Notes: a model not told the origin generated them from the letters alone. Shown: positions 53,040 through 63,240, numbered from the stretch's first letter. The stretch: DNA of 64,000 bases from Tritrichomonas musculus (GCA_039105265.1 JAPFFF010000067.1:62001-126000); one strand, 5' to 3'. Program-made: numbers and translations.

Positions 53040-53476
53040 AAAACACTTTCTTTGGTGTTTCAGATCATATTCCAATAACTTTTACTTATTCTAAAAACAT
53101 GACATTTGGAAATGAAGAAGTTAAATTAGATATGTAGGATATGGTTGGATTATGGAAATAAAAGACTCAGACAATTACCATTTTCAGATACTGATGTATT
53201 TGTAATATGTTTTGCGATTGATTCAGAAAGTTAATTAAATAATGCTGTAAGTTCATGGATTCCTGAAATTAAAGACATTTGTCGAAATGCACATTTTATT
53301 TTGGTTGGATTAAAGTGCGATTTAAGAAATGACGAAAAAAAGTGATCTTATTCTCAAATCAAATTGTAAATCCTACGCGAATGATCATCGAAAAAAAAAT
53401 CATTAATTAAAATGAAGTATTTGAAAATGCAGTCAAATCTGTGTTAGATATACAAATTAATCAAACAAAATCTTGA
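53040..53476 (+). pseudogene. Rho/Rac-type small GTPase pseudogene
   Basis: Scattered frames preserve the switch region (KNTFFGVSDHIPITFTYSKN), EVKLDM before the lost DTAG box, DTDVFVICFAIDSES, SWIPEIKDICRNAHFILVGL-K-DLRN (the K-x-D nucleotide-binding strand) and FENAVKSVLD. These are the order and spacing of a Rho-family GTPase. The 5' end with the P loop is missing and there are several stops and frame changes. Confidence 0.7.
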
Positions 53477-53611
53477 TGTTTAATTTTTTAAATTTAATTT
53501 CTCAGAAGTTTTTTGTTTTAATATTCATAATTGTAAAATGAAATTTTACTTACATTTCATATCACATTTCATAATTTTGACAAATCTTTTTTTTTTTTTT
53601 TTTTTGTAAAA

Positions 53612-54778
53612 ATGAATTCTGAAGCATTTGTTGATAAAATGAAAAGTATTCAAAACTATCTTCTAAAATTTCTTGAAGATGAATCAAATGCAGAAGACAA
53701 ATATGTAAATTTCATTAATATTCTCTCGACTCAACAAATAATTAATGAAGAACATGAACTCAAAGCATTATTACGCTTAATAAACAATATCGGAAACAAT
53801 CACCGACGTGCTCCTTACTTTATTTTTAAGATTGAGCGACTTTTGAGAAATTTCAAAAAAGATATCCAAAAATATTTTACGAATTCAGAAATTTTCAATA
53901 TTTTTAAAGACAACAAGCGAATCCTTCTATTTCTTATTGAAGAAAAAATGATAACAATTGATGAATACATTTTTTCAATATTTACGAATGAAGACTTTTT
54001 TCAAAAGAAATATTGTGAGTATTTTCAGCCAGAAATCAAACCGTTTCTCACAAAAGAAAACATTGAAAAATACGGCAGAGAGAATGAATCATTGAAAGAC
54101 AATAAATTTATTGAAAGAATGAATAAGGAAGTTGAAGAAGATTTCTATGAAAAACGACGAGAAGGAGAAAATGACGGTTATTTGTGTCAACTGATTCGAC
54201 ATGACAAAATTCAAGAATTTGTCACTTTTGTAGTGCAAACAAATTTGTCACTTAACAGTTATATTAAGAAATCAATTTTTGAAACAAATCCACTTTTGAT
54301 TGACTCATATGAAATTAATCTAATTCAATATGCATCGTTTTTTGGCTCAATTAAGATTGTAAATTACATTGCAAAGAAAACAAGAAATGTAAATTCAGAA
54401 ATGTGGGTTTATTCAATCCATTCTAATATGGCCAAAATGATCCATCTTCTTCTTGAAGACTATCAAATTAAACCTAATTCACCAAAGAATATTCTCATAG
54501 AATCGATTAAATGTCATCACAACGAAATTTCAGACTACATCATGGTCAATTTAATAAAAGAAGAAGATCTCCAAAAAGACATTAAAAATGCTTATTATGA
54601 CTATTTTTATCGATATGTATTTGAATGCTACAATTATTGTTTTTTCCCAACAGAAAATGAATACGAAAATACGTTTTTCTATTTATGCGAATATGACTAT
54701 TACACACTTGTGAAACTTTATTTAGCAGAAGGTTACATTGATATAAATGCCACAAGAATCAAAATACCAATCATTTAA
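53612..54778 (+). CDS. Ankyrin locus A, first exon-like part: trichomonad ankyrin N-terminal domain
   Basis: A 388-aa frame. Residues 1-170 are the helical domain that precedes ankyrin repeats in trichomonads (FLEDESN, NNHRRAP, FKDNKRILLFLIEEK). Residues ~190-380 are the DUF3447-type ankyrin-like part: LCQLIRHDKIQEFVTFVVQT, IQYASFFGSIKIVNYIA, MWVYSIHSNMAKMIHLLLED. The frame ends just after EGYIDIN, the end of the first full ankyrin helix pair, by running into a spacer. The homologous frame at 59520 ends at the same point. A 32-base stretch (54749-54780) lies between DIN and the EILN border codons that locus C has directly after DIN. The remaining repeats of this gene are the islands from 54883 to 56660. 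Confidence 0.85.
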   Translation: MNSEAFVDKMKSIQNYLLKFLEDESNAEDKYVNFINILSTQQIINEEHELKALLRLINNIGNNHRRAPYFIFKIERLLRNFKKDIQKYFTNSEIFNIFKDNKRILLFLIEEKMITIDEYIFSIFTNEDFFQKKYCEYFQPEIKPFLTKENIEKYGRENESLKDNKFIERMNKEVEEDFYEKRREGENDGYLCQLIRHDKIQEFVTFVVQTNLSLNSYIKKSIFETNPLLIDSYEINLIQYASFFGSIKIVNYIAKKTRNVNSEMWVYSIHSNMAKMIHLLLEDYQIKPNSPKNILIESIKCHHNEISDYIMVNLIKEEDLQKDIKNAYYDYFYRYVFECYNYCFFPTENEYENTFFYLCEYDYYTLVKLYLAEGYIDINATRIKIPII

Positions 54779-54792
54779 ATGAAATTTTAAAT

Positions 54793-56603
54793 CAAAAAAC
54801 ATTCATGGAATTCAAATCCAACTTTTTTTTTCATTATGTTGAACTTTAGAATGATTTATGGAATTTAACTCAAACATTTAATTATACCGCTTTAATTTGT
54901 GCTGCATCAGAAGGTCATAAAGAAATTGTTGAATTATTATTACAACAAGAAGATATTGATGTCAATATCTATGACATTTTAAATCAAAAGCATTCATTTT
55001 ATTCAAATCTAACTTTTTTTCATTATATTTTAAAAAAAACTTGAATGTTTTATGGAATTTAATTCAAACATTTGATATGAGAGCTTTGAATTTTGCTGCA
55101 AAAAAAGGCTATAAAGAAATTGTTGAAATGCTATTAAGACAAGAAGATATTGATATCAACGCTCAAGAAATTTTAAACCATAAAAAATTCATGAAATTTA
55201 GAATCTAATTTTTTTTTAATCACATTGAAAAATTGAATGATTTATGGAATTTAACTCGAACATTTAATGAGACGGCGTTGATTAGTGCTACATTTAAAGG
55301 CCATAAAGAAATTGTTGAAATATTATTAAAACAAGAAGGCATTGATATCAACATGAAAGACATTTTAAATCGGAATTATTCATAATATTCAAATCAAACT
55401 TTTTTTTTCATTATATTTGAAAAATTGAATGATTTATGGAATTTAACTCGAACATTTAATTATACGGCGTTGAATTGCGCTACATTAAAGGGCTATAAAG
55501 AAATTGTCGAATTATTATTAAGTCAAAAAGACATTGAAATCAACAATCAAGACATTATAAATCAGAAAACATTTATAGTATTCAAGTTAATCTTTTTTCA
55601 TACAATTGAAATTTATAATGATTTATGGAATTTTTTACTTCAACATTTAATAATACTCCCGTGATGTATGCTGCATCTTCAGGCTATGAAGAAATTCTTG
55701 AATTATTACTAAGACAAAAAGGCATTAATATCAACACTCAAGGCATTTTAAATCTTAAAGCATTCATAGAATTTAAATCTAACTTTTTTTCTAATTACAT
55801 TGAAAATTTGAATTGTTTTATCAAATTCTTCTCAAACATTGAAATAGGACAGCGTTGATTCTTGCTGCATTAAATAATCATGGGAGAATAGTTGAATTAT
55901 TATTAAAACAAAAAGGAATCGATATCAACGTGAAAGATATTTTTTAAAACCAAAAAATTCATTGGATTCAAAATCAACTTTTTCAATAGAATTGGAAATT
56001 TGAATGATTTATGGAATTTAACTCAAACATTTAACTGGCCAGTGCTGTTTTTTGCTGCAAATGACGGCCATGTAAAAATGGTTGAACTATTGTTAAGGCA
56101 AGAAGGAATTGATATCAACGATCAAGACATTTTAAATCAAAAAACATTCATAAAATTCAAAACTAAATTTTTTTTTCATTCAATTGAAAATTTGAATGAT
56201 TTATGGAATTTAACTGGGACATTTAATAAAACGGCGTTGATGTATGCTGTTAAAGCAGGCCATAAAGAAATTGTTGAATTATTATTAAAACAAAAAGGCA
56301 TTAAAATCAACGCTAAAGACATTTTTAATTTAAATCATTCATGAAATTCAAATCTAACATTTTCATAGAATTGAAAATTTGAATGATTTATGGAATTTAA
56401 TTCAAATATTAAATAGAACAGCATTGATTTTAGCAGCATATGATGGCAATAGAGAAATTGTTGAACTATTATTAAGACAAGAAGGAATTGATACAAAAGC
56501 TAAAGACATTTTTAATTAAAATCATTCATAATATTCAAATTTAACTTTTTTAATGATATTGAAATTTATAATAATTCATGGAATTTTGAAAGAAAATATT
56601 AAC
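54793..56603 (+). repeat. Spacer family of ankyrin locus A
   Basis: Ten spacers precede islands 1-10. Consensus order: TTTTAAATCAAAA, TTCATxxxATTCAAATCTAA, a C and 5-9 T, CAT, ATATTGAAAATTTGAATGA, TTTATGGAATTTAACTC, and AAACATTTAAT at the right border. Lengths (from the Ile codon to the next island) are 96, 98, 96, 96, 95, 98, 94, 96, 91 and 93. Only the spacer between islands 7 and 8 is open and in frame. CTAAC plus a T-run resembles a branch point with pyrimidine tract, but GT-AG ends are absent. Confidence 0.85.
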
Positions 56604-56660
56604 AATACAGCATTCGACTATGGAAATTTGGATTGTTATCAGGATATTGCTGATATTTAA
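54883..56660 (+). CDS. Ankyrin locus A, continuation: ten ankyrin islands split by spacers
   Basis: Islands 1-9 lie at 54883-54978, 55077-55172, 55269-55364, 55461-55556, 55652-55747, 55846-55941, 56036-56131, 56228-56323 and 56415-56510. Each is exactly 96 nt (32 codons), open, and has the consensus x-TALI-x-AA-x2-GHKEIVELLL-x-Q-x-GIDIN-x2-DI. Island 10 (56604-56660) is the half-repeat NTAFDYGNLDCYQDIADI with the stop. Between them are spacers of 91-98 bp that mostly contain stops and are often not a multiple of three. Keeping two codons (usually Leu/Phe-Asn) from the border and dropping the rest gives the standard 34-residue trichomonad repeat in frame throughout. Treated as one gene with 53612-54778, the product would be ~740 residues. 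How or whether the spacers are removed is unknown. Confidence 0.65.
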
Positions 56661-56765
56661 ATAAATGAGCAAAATTGAATATAACTTGAACAAATAAATC
56701 CTAGCAATTGCATAAAAAATTATATCAATACTCATCCATTAATCATTAAAACATAAATCATCTTT

Positions 56766-58211
56766 TTGTTTAATTATTTTTTTATTTCTTTAATTCTAAT
56801 CTTTAATGATCTTAACAATGTTAAAAAAAAAAACTTCTATTTGAAAGAAGGAATCCAATACAAGACAATCTCAGCTATAAATGCAATTGAAGACCAAAAA
56901 TCATTCATGAACATTGAAATTTCAAAGAAGCCAAATAAACTATTGAAAATCCAAGATTTTGAATCTGAAGAACCTTATTTCTTCAAGCCAACAAATGACA
57001 ATGATAACAATGCTGCTAATGCAGATGGCTTGAAGATTCGTTTGAGAGAGTTTTTATTAACTCCGACCGTTTTTGCCGTTGTTTATGATTCATTAAGATT
57101 TAATTCAGGAGTCGATTCATCTAAATCTGAATTGAATGACCATCTTGCAATGAATGTTCTCGTTCTTATTGCGCGATTCATTAGTGAATATGCAGAGAAC
57201 AGTCGAGCAGCATCGACAAAATTGGATCCAAAGGCAACCATTCAATATCTGTCACTTTCTGATTTCATCACCAAATTGAAGCGAGTTGTCTTCAACTACA
57301 GAGAGACTGGCAAAGAAGAAGACGAAGCAGGCTTCATTGACAACACGTTGAATCCAGCTTTATTTGCATCTCTTCTTAATATGAAAATTGAGCCGTTGAA
57401 TCACCAGCCAAAGTCAATCATCAATATATTGATGAATAAAGGACAACTTGGGCAAGATGCACTTCATCAAGTTTCGCATTATGTCCACATTGATGAACTT
57501 GACAACATCGACAAGAAAGAGAAAGATTCGAAGAAAGAACAGTTGGACCAAAAAGCGATTCAAAAGCAGCGTGCAAACAAACTTAAAGAAGATATAATGA
57601 ATCAATATTCGAACATTCGAAATCAGTATCATTTCTCTGATTCAATTAGCGATTCATTTTCATTGAGCAACAGTGGTTTCATCACAACGAATAACAATGA
57701 AGTTTGTTCATTATGCTCCGAACAAAAGAAGAAAGAAATTCTTTGTTATCCATTGTATATATATCGGACAAAGTTCCCTTTCTTTGTCGATAAACCGCCA
57801 CTTGTAAACAGTGAGGATTTCAAAGATGAAATCGCCGTTTATGACAACGAAGAAGACTTCGATAAAGATACCGATCTTGTCGATTTCCTCAGTTCTGAAC
57901 TGTCAATTCAAGGAGAAGCAAGCGAAGATGAACTCGTAAAATTGTCCAAGTTTAAAAAAATTATGTCAAACATCTTCGACCAACAAAAAGTTGAGAAAGA
58001 AGACTTGAAAATTGAAAATGAAAAGCAAAAAAGAGTCACTCTTGGTGCAAATTTCATTGTCCAATACGGAATCTGTCCTCATCCGGTCCACAAAAGTTGT
58101 GTCCAAGATGGTTCTGAGTTCGTCTATCCAATTGATCGATCGAAGAAAAACGGTTTTCTTCAATCGTTAGAAGGTATTCCACATCACTCAATTTTCAAGG
58201 ATTTGAAATAA
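56766..58211 (+). pseudogene. Fragment of a UBR-type E3 ubiquitin ligase (N-recognin), truncated at both ends
   Basis: The convincing part (from about 56835) reads IQYKTISAINAIEDQKSFMN without a usable ATG at its start. It continues through FLLTPTVFAVVYDSLRF, a K/Q-rich helix (AIQKQRANKLKEDIMNQYSN) and a RING-like region: VCSLC (57703-57717), then GICPHPVHKSC (58069-58101). In UBR1-like ligases the same helix precedes an H2-type RING. The full proteins are ~1800 residues, so only about a quarter is present, with no UBR box, ClpS-like or C-terminal cap domain. Its codon use is more GC-rich than the flanking ankyrin DNA, and the frame is unbroken, suggesting recent truncation. It begins ~100-180 bp after ankyrin locus A. 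Confidence 0.6.
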
Positions 58212-59519
58212 AGTAATTGTAAGGATTCATTATCATCGAAATATAATTGCATCAAATACTCAGGATGAAAATCCAATTCTAAACTTCCTGCCATTTTCAA
58301 TAATTAAAGTAAAATTTTTAATATTTTTAAAGATATGTATCAAGATGTATCAAGCATTTTAGAGCAGATTTTTTTTATTGACCTTTATTTCAAAGTATAT
58401 CAGATTAAAAAAATGAGTAATTCTACAATTTAATTAATCCATATTGAGTAAATGAATGTCTTTTTATATTTATCTTACAATAAAAAATTGATTTGATGCT
58501 GAGAAAAATGATAAAAATGAGCCAGAAGTAAAATAATAACTGTAATATAATTTATATTCAAAATTTTATTTTTCTGAAAACTCATATAAAAAGTTATTTA
58601 AAAAAGCAAAAATAAAATACAAATATCTTGTTAAAAAAAAAGTAATTTATTAAAACAAAATCATTTATTAAACATAATAGTTTTTATATTAAACAAAATA
58701 TATTTGAATTTTATTCCAAATATGCAGCAATGTGTTTTTTTGGCAAATTTGTGGGTTATCTTTATATATATAGAATAACAAAGGCTTCATATATACAAAA
58801 ATGTATAAATGGCTGATATAAAATATGTTTCGGAGGAAATTACGATTAAATATAATTAGATAGATAAATGGATTAAAAGAACATCGAAATTGAAATTGTA
58901 CGAAGGTCGTAATGATCATACGCCTATATATAATTAATTTGTATGCTATCCAAAAGAACAAAAAAAAAATAATTGGAGAGATAATTGGTGGATTTGAACC
59001 AATCTGAAGAAAATTATAAAATTATGGAATCCAAACGAATGTATAGCTGATAAAGTTTCCAATTATGCTCTTATGTTGCACTGTTAATGATAAATTGGAG
59101 GAAATTTGCGATTAAGAAAAAGTAGGATTTTTAGTGATATGCTTCATACTTACGGTTTTAAAGAAAAACTGGATTTTGAAAAGTTTACATCATTTCATTT
59201 TATTGTCATTGATTCTATGAGATGTATGAAAAGTTAAAACGTATAAAATTTACTCGTTAAAAACAATTCTATGAGATCTATGAAAAATTAAAACCGAAAA
59301 AATATTATTGGAAGTATATCTTCAAATATAAACTAAAAAATGATTTACAATTGTAAGTTTAATTAGAAAAGCTAATATTTTTAAAGAAAATATATACCAA
59401 AATATATCAATTCAAATATTTGGTTGGATATACGAGTAACGAAAATCTGTCTTTTTATGTTTATTATAAATAGAAAATAAATTGTGAATTACTATTGAAA
59501 TTTGTATTTTTTTTCTATA
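58212..59519. other. Interval with no supported gene
   Basis: AT-rich DNA without convincing coding regions. A tRNA B-box look-alike near 58990 was examined and rejected. Confidence 0.5.
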
Positions 59520-60632
59520 ATGACAAGTATCCAGCTATATTTAGAAGAAATGAAAAACATTCAAAACAATTTTCTTGCTTTTTTAGAAGATGAAAGCAAT
59601 ATTGAAAGTAATTATCAGAATCTCAAAAAACTATTTGAAGAAACAAAGATTCATAATGATATACATAAGATAAAGTCATTTTTACATTTACTCACGAAAA
59701 TAGCTAACAACCACCATCGCGGACCCGATTTCAACAGAAAAATAGAGCGAATTTTACAAATATTCCAAGATGACATCAAAAAATTTCCAAATTCAGAAAT
59801 ATTCAACATATTTAAGAGCAACAAGCTTATTCTTCTTTATCTTATAGAGAAAAAAATTATGATATTTGATGAATATATTGCCACAAATATAGCAAGTAAA
59901 AAATACAACGAACTCAATTATCCACGATTTTTCATGCCTGAAATCAAACCATTTTTAAAAGTTTTTAATACAAAATACAGTATTATTACTTATATAAAAA
60001 ATGAACACATACCATCGAATTTTTATGAGAACAGAAAAATTGGTGAAAATGACAGTGAAATTTGCAAATTGATTCGAACCGATTCAATTAAAAAATTCAT
60101 TTCTTATGTTATAAAAACTAAATGTCCACTTGATTCAAAAATTGAACCATCAATGTACGAGACAAATTCTTTTTTGCTCAAAAACAAGCCAACATTAATT
60201 GAATACGCAGCTTTTTATGGATCAATTCAAATTTTTCAATATTTAATAAAAGGAAAAGTCGATTTAACTCCATCTTTATGGAAATTTGCAATTCATAGTC
60301 AAAATTCAGAATCTATTCATCTTCTTGAAGAAAAATCAATTACACCTGATAATGACTGTTTTATCGAAGCATTAAAATGTCACCATAATGATATCGCAAT
60401 TTACATTGAAAATAAATTATTACTCAAAGAAGAAAATTTGAATAACACTTTCACTCAAAGCCTTAAATATTTTAATTTCGCTTTTATTCAAAATGAAAGC
60501 ATAAACAAATCTTCATTTTTTGATATTTGTCGTTATAATCATTCATTGTTAACAATTATACTACTTAAAGATAAAGATATTGATATAAACCAGATTTTAA
60601 ATCAAATTTTTTTTGATATAATTCATAATTAA
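59520..60632 (+). CDS. Ankyrin locus C, first exon-like part: trichomonad ankyrin N-terminal domain
   Basis: The ATG at 59520 gives MTSIQLYLEEMKNIQNNFLA, aligned with the start of locus A; an upstream TTG at 59502 is not needed. It has the same helical domain (FLEDESN, NNHHRGP, FKSNKLILLYLIEKK) and DUF3447-type ankyrin-like part (ICKLIRTDSIKKFISYVIKT, IEYAAFFYGSIQIFQYLI-like, SLWKFAIHSQNSESIHLLEE). The frame again ends right after DIDIN-QILN (about 60603), running 10 codons into the spacer to a stop. The shared break point in loci A and C shows the spacer boundary is not random. The rest of the gene lies at 60904-63185. Confidence 0.85.
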   Translation: MTSIQLYLEEMKNIQNNFLAFLEDESNIESNYQNLKKLFEETKIHNDIHKIKSFLHLLTKIANNHHRGPDFNRKIERILQIFQDDIKKFPNSEIFNIFKSNKLILLYLIEKKIMIFDEYIATNIASKKYNELNYPRFFMPEIKPFLKVFNTKYSIITYIKNEHIPSNFYENRKIGENDSEICKLIRTDSIKKFISYVIKTKCPLDSKIEPSMYETNSFLLKNKPTLIEYAAFYGSIQIFQYLIKGKVDLTPSLWKFAIHSQNSESIHLLEEKSITPDNDCFIEALKCHHNDIAIYIENKLLLKEENLNNTFTQSLKYFNFAFIQNESINKSSFFDICRYNHSLLTIILLKDKDIDINQILNQIFFDIIHN

Positions 60633-60903
60633 AGCATTTTAATTACATTTAAATCAAAACACAATTTATAAAATAAAAATTCATGATTAAAAACATTTAA
60701 TAGAGTTCTTTATTTTAATAATTCTATGACATTCTTATTTATTTTATTCAATAGTATTTTCAATTAGCAAATTTAATGGAATTCATGATTAAATCATTTA
60801 ATTACATTTAAAAATATAATATATTTAATAAAATTCATGAATAAATCATTCAATTTAATTTTAAATAATTATTATTTTAAATTATATTTGAAAATAAAAT
60901 ATT

Positions 60904-62333
60904 AATTCAACAGCCCTTTATATGGCGGTTATGAAAGAAAATTATGAAATTGTTCAGCTTTTATTGTCAAATGACAAAATAGATGTTAATGTTCATAATA
61001 TTTATATTAAAAATATTTATACAATTTCTAAACAAATCATTCAATATAATTTCCAAAATATTTTTGATAATAAAATTTAAAAATTAAAGTATTAAATATA
61101 ATTCAATTATTTGATATTAAATTGTATTTCTACTATTTGTTATTAAATAATATTCATTTATCTGCTATTAAATGATATTTAAATATTTAATATTATACAA
61201 AATTCAAGAAGAAAAATGTTTAATAAGATTCAAAATAAAAAATATTCAATAAAATTTAAAAATTTAAAAGTTTAATACGACTTTTATTTAAAATTAAATC
61301 GTTCAATTCAATTTAAACAAATATATTTTATGGAATTTTCAATACAATATTGATAGAACAGCCTTACATGCTGCAGTTAAGAGTCAAAATGTAGAAATTG
61401 TTCGACTTTTATTATCAAACGACACAATTGACGTTAATGCTAAATATACCTATATTTTCGATTACATTTAAAATTAAAGTATTAAATGCTATTCAATGTT
61501 AAAATATTCAATGACATTCCAAATCAAATAATTCAAAGAAATTTAAAATCAAAGTTTTATATATCATTAAAAAAAAAAAAAAAAAATTTATTTAATTCAT
61601 AATAAATAGGTTTAATGCAATCCAAAATCAAAATATTCAATGATATTCGAAAAATCAAATTATTTAATAAAATTAAAAATTAAATATTTAATGGAATTCA
61701 AAATATTTATATTCAATTACATTCATAATTATAGTATTCAATTCAATTCAAAATCAAATCATTTTTTTAAATAAAATTCAAATTTAAAATATAACGAAAC
61801 AGCACTTTATAACGCAGTTATACATGAAAATATAGAGATTGTTAAACTTTTATTATCAAATGAACATATCGATGTAAATATTAAAAATATTTTAATATTA
61901 ACTAAATTTTATGAAATTTAAAAAAATTAATATTCAATACCATTTCAATTTAAAATATTCAATAAAATTCAATGCCAAAATATTCCACTGCATTGAAATT
62001 ACGATATTTAATTATATTCAATTTCAAGCTATTCAATTATATTCAAAGTTATGAAATTAAATGTAATTTAAAATTAAGAAATTCCATATAATTTAAAAAA
62101 AATATTATTAATAAAGTTTTATTTTATTTTTTTTTTATAATATTAATTATTAAAATTTTAACAATACATCATTGCATGAAGCAGTCTTAAAGAAAAATAT
62201 TGAAATTATTCAAATTCTTCTAAACAATAAAAACATTGATGTTAATGTAGAAGATGATATTTTGAAAATCAAAATATAAAATAAAATTTAAAAAAAAAAT
62301 ATTTTAATGATTAAATATATTTTTTTTTCATGA
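60904..62333 (+). CDS. Ankyrin locus C, four ankyrin islands in long AT-rich spacers
   Basis: Islands: 60907-61002 (STALYMAVMKENYEIVQLLL), 61355-61450 (RTALHAAVKSQNVEIVRLLL), 61796-61891 (ETALYNAVIHENIEIVKLLL) and 62163-62258 (NTSLHEAVLKKNIEIIQILL). Each is 96 nt, open, and preceded by an in-frame Asn or Asp codon as in locus A. The spacers are about 303, 352, 345, 271 and 75 bp, full of stops, and built from short ATTCAAT/AAAATC-like phrases (ATTCAATTxAATTCAAAATC), unlike the ~90-bp spacers of loci A and D except at the left border (ATTTTAAATCAAA at 60594). The islands would join the N-terminal domain to the kinase-like end. Confidence 0.65.
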
Positions 62334-63185
62334 AAAACTCCTGTTGAATTAACTAATGATAAAAAAATAATTGAATTATTTTCTGCAGCAATTAAAAGCA
62401 AGACAACGGAATCAGAAAAGCAAGAACTAAGTTATGATCATATTATTGTATTTGATGATATTGAATCTAATTCACTTAAAAGTTTGGAAATAATTGATAA
62501 ATCAGGTGAAGAAAAGTTTTCTACAGTTACAATTAACAAGCGTTATGTATTGAAAAGAATGGATGAAGGAAAATTTCAACAGTTAATCAATGAATTTGAA
62601 ATAATGAGCATGCTTTATCATCCAAATATTCAAAAAGCTGAAAAGATAATCACTAATGATAAAAATATTCCACCATCAATTCTTGTTGAATATTTTCCAT
62701 TCAATTTGGAAATGATTGTTCAAAATAAAAAGACATCAAATGTTAATCTAATGTTTTTAATTTTCCAATTAGCAGAAACTATGAAATACATTCATTCACG
62801 TAAAATAGTTCATAATGACTTGAAACCAATGAAAATCTTGATTTCAGAAAATGGCATTATCAAAATCAGTGGTTTTGAAAATTCAAAATTAATGACTTCA
62901 CAAAATGAATTATGCAATGATATTAAATCATTCGGAGTTATAATTTATTTCATTTTAAGTGGTGGCAAAATATTTGATTTAAAGGATAAAAATTCTCTGA
63001 CATCATTTCCTATTCTTGCACAACAACTGATTAATGCTTGCTGCTTTTATGAAACAAAACCTTCTTTCGAAATAATCTGTAACATTTTAGAAAAGAAAGA
63101 TTATAACCTGATTTCTCTTTCACAGCAAGAAATTCAAGAAGTCAAACAAAAGATTAAGCAATACAGAAAACAAATACCGTTTTAA
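62334..63185 (+). CDS. Ankyrin locus C, last part: C-terminal pseudokinase domain
   Basis: The frame opens at 62334 with KTPVELTNDKKIIELFSAAI, the closing ankyrin helices, so it is a continuation and not a separate gene. It has no ATG of its own before ~62560. The kinase-like domain shows YVLKRM (ATP-site Lys), NEFEIMSMLYHPNI (helix C Glu), LVEYFPFNLE (hinge), KIVHNDLKPMKILI (catalytic loop with HND for HRD and Lys for the conserved Asn), KISGFEN (DFG replaced by SGF) and DIKSFGVIIYFILSGG (helix F Asp). The activation segment is very short and lacks an APE motif. Loss of the DFG Asp and the catalytic-loop Asn makes it a probable pseudokinase, acting as a binding module. Confidence 0.75.
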   Translation, partial: KTPVELTNDKKIIELFSAAIKSKTTESEKQELSYDHIIVFDDIESNSLKSLEIIDKSGEEKFSTVTINKRYVLKRMDEGKFQQLINEFEIMSMLYHPNIQKAEKIITNDKNIPPSILVEYFPFNLEMIVQNKKTSNVNLMFLIFQLAETMKYIHSRKIVHNDLKPMKILISENGIIKISGFENSKLMTSQNELCNDIKSFGVIIYFILSGGKIFDLKDKNSLTSFPILAQQLINACCFYETKPSFEIICNILEKKDYNLISLSQQEIQEVKQKIKQYRKQIPF

Positions 63186-63238
63186 TTAAAAAGATTTTTC
63201 ACTAAAAGAAAACTTAACATCTTTTTTATTTTTATTTT

Positions 63239-63240
<2 letters not shown>

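Noticed and set aside
56000-56344. A separate 114-aa ankyrin protein reading through one spacer
   Set aside because: Only this spacer happens to be open. The frame has no real start and both neighbours are islands of the same array.
54793-56603. Ordinary GT-AG introns in the ankyrin spacers
   Set aside because: No GTATGT-like 5' site occurs at any left border and AG is absent at the right borders; other choices would destroy the islands' reading frame.
58970-59060. tRNA-like B box on the minus strand (GGTTCAAATCC at 58990-59000)
   Set aside because: The T stem does not pair beyond two bases, and no acceptor, D or anticodon arm can be built around it.
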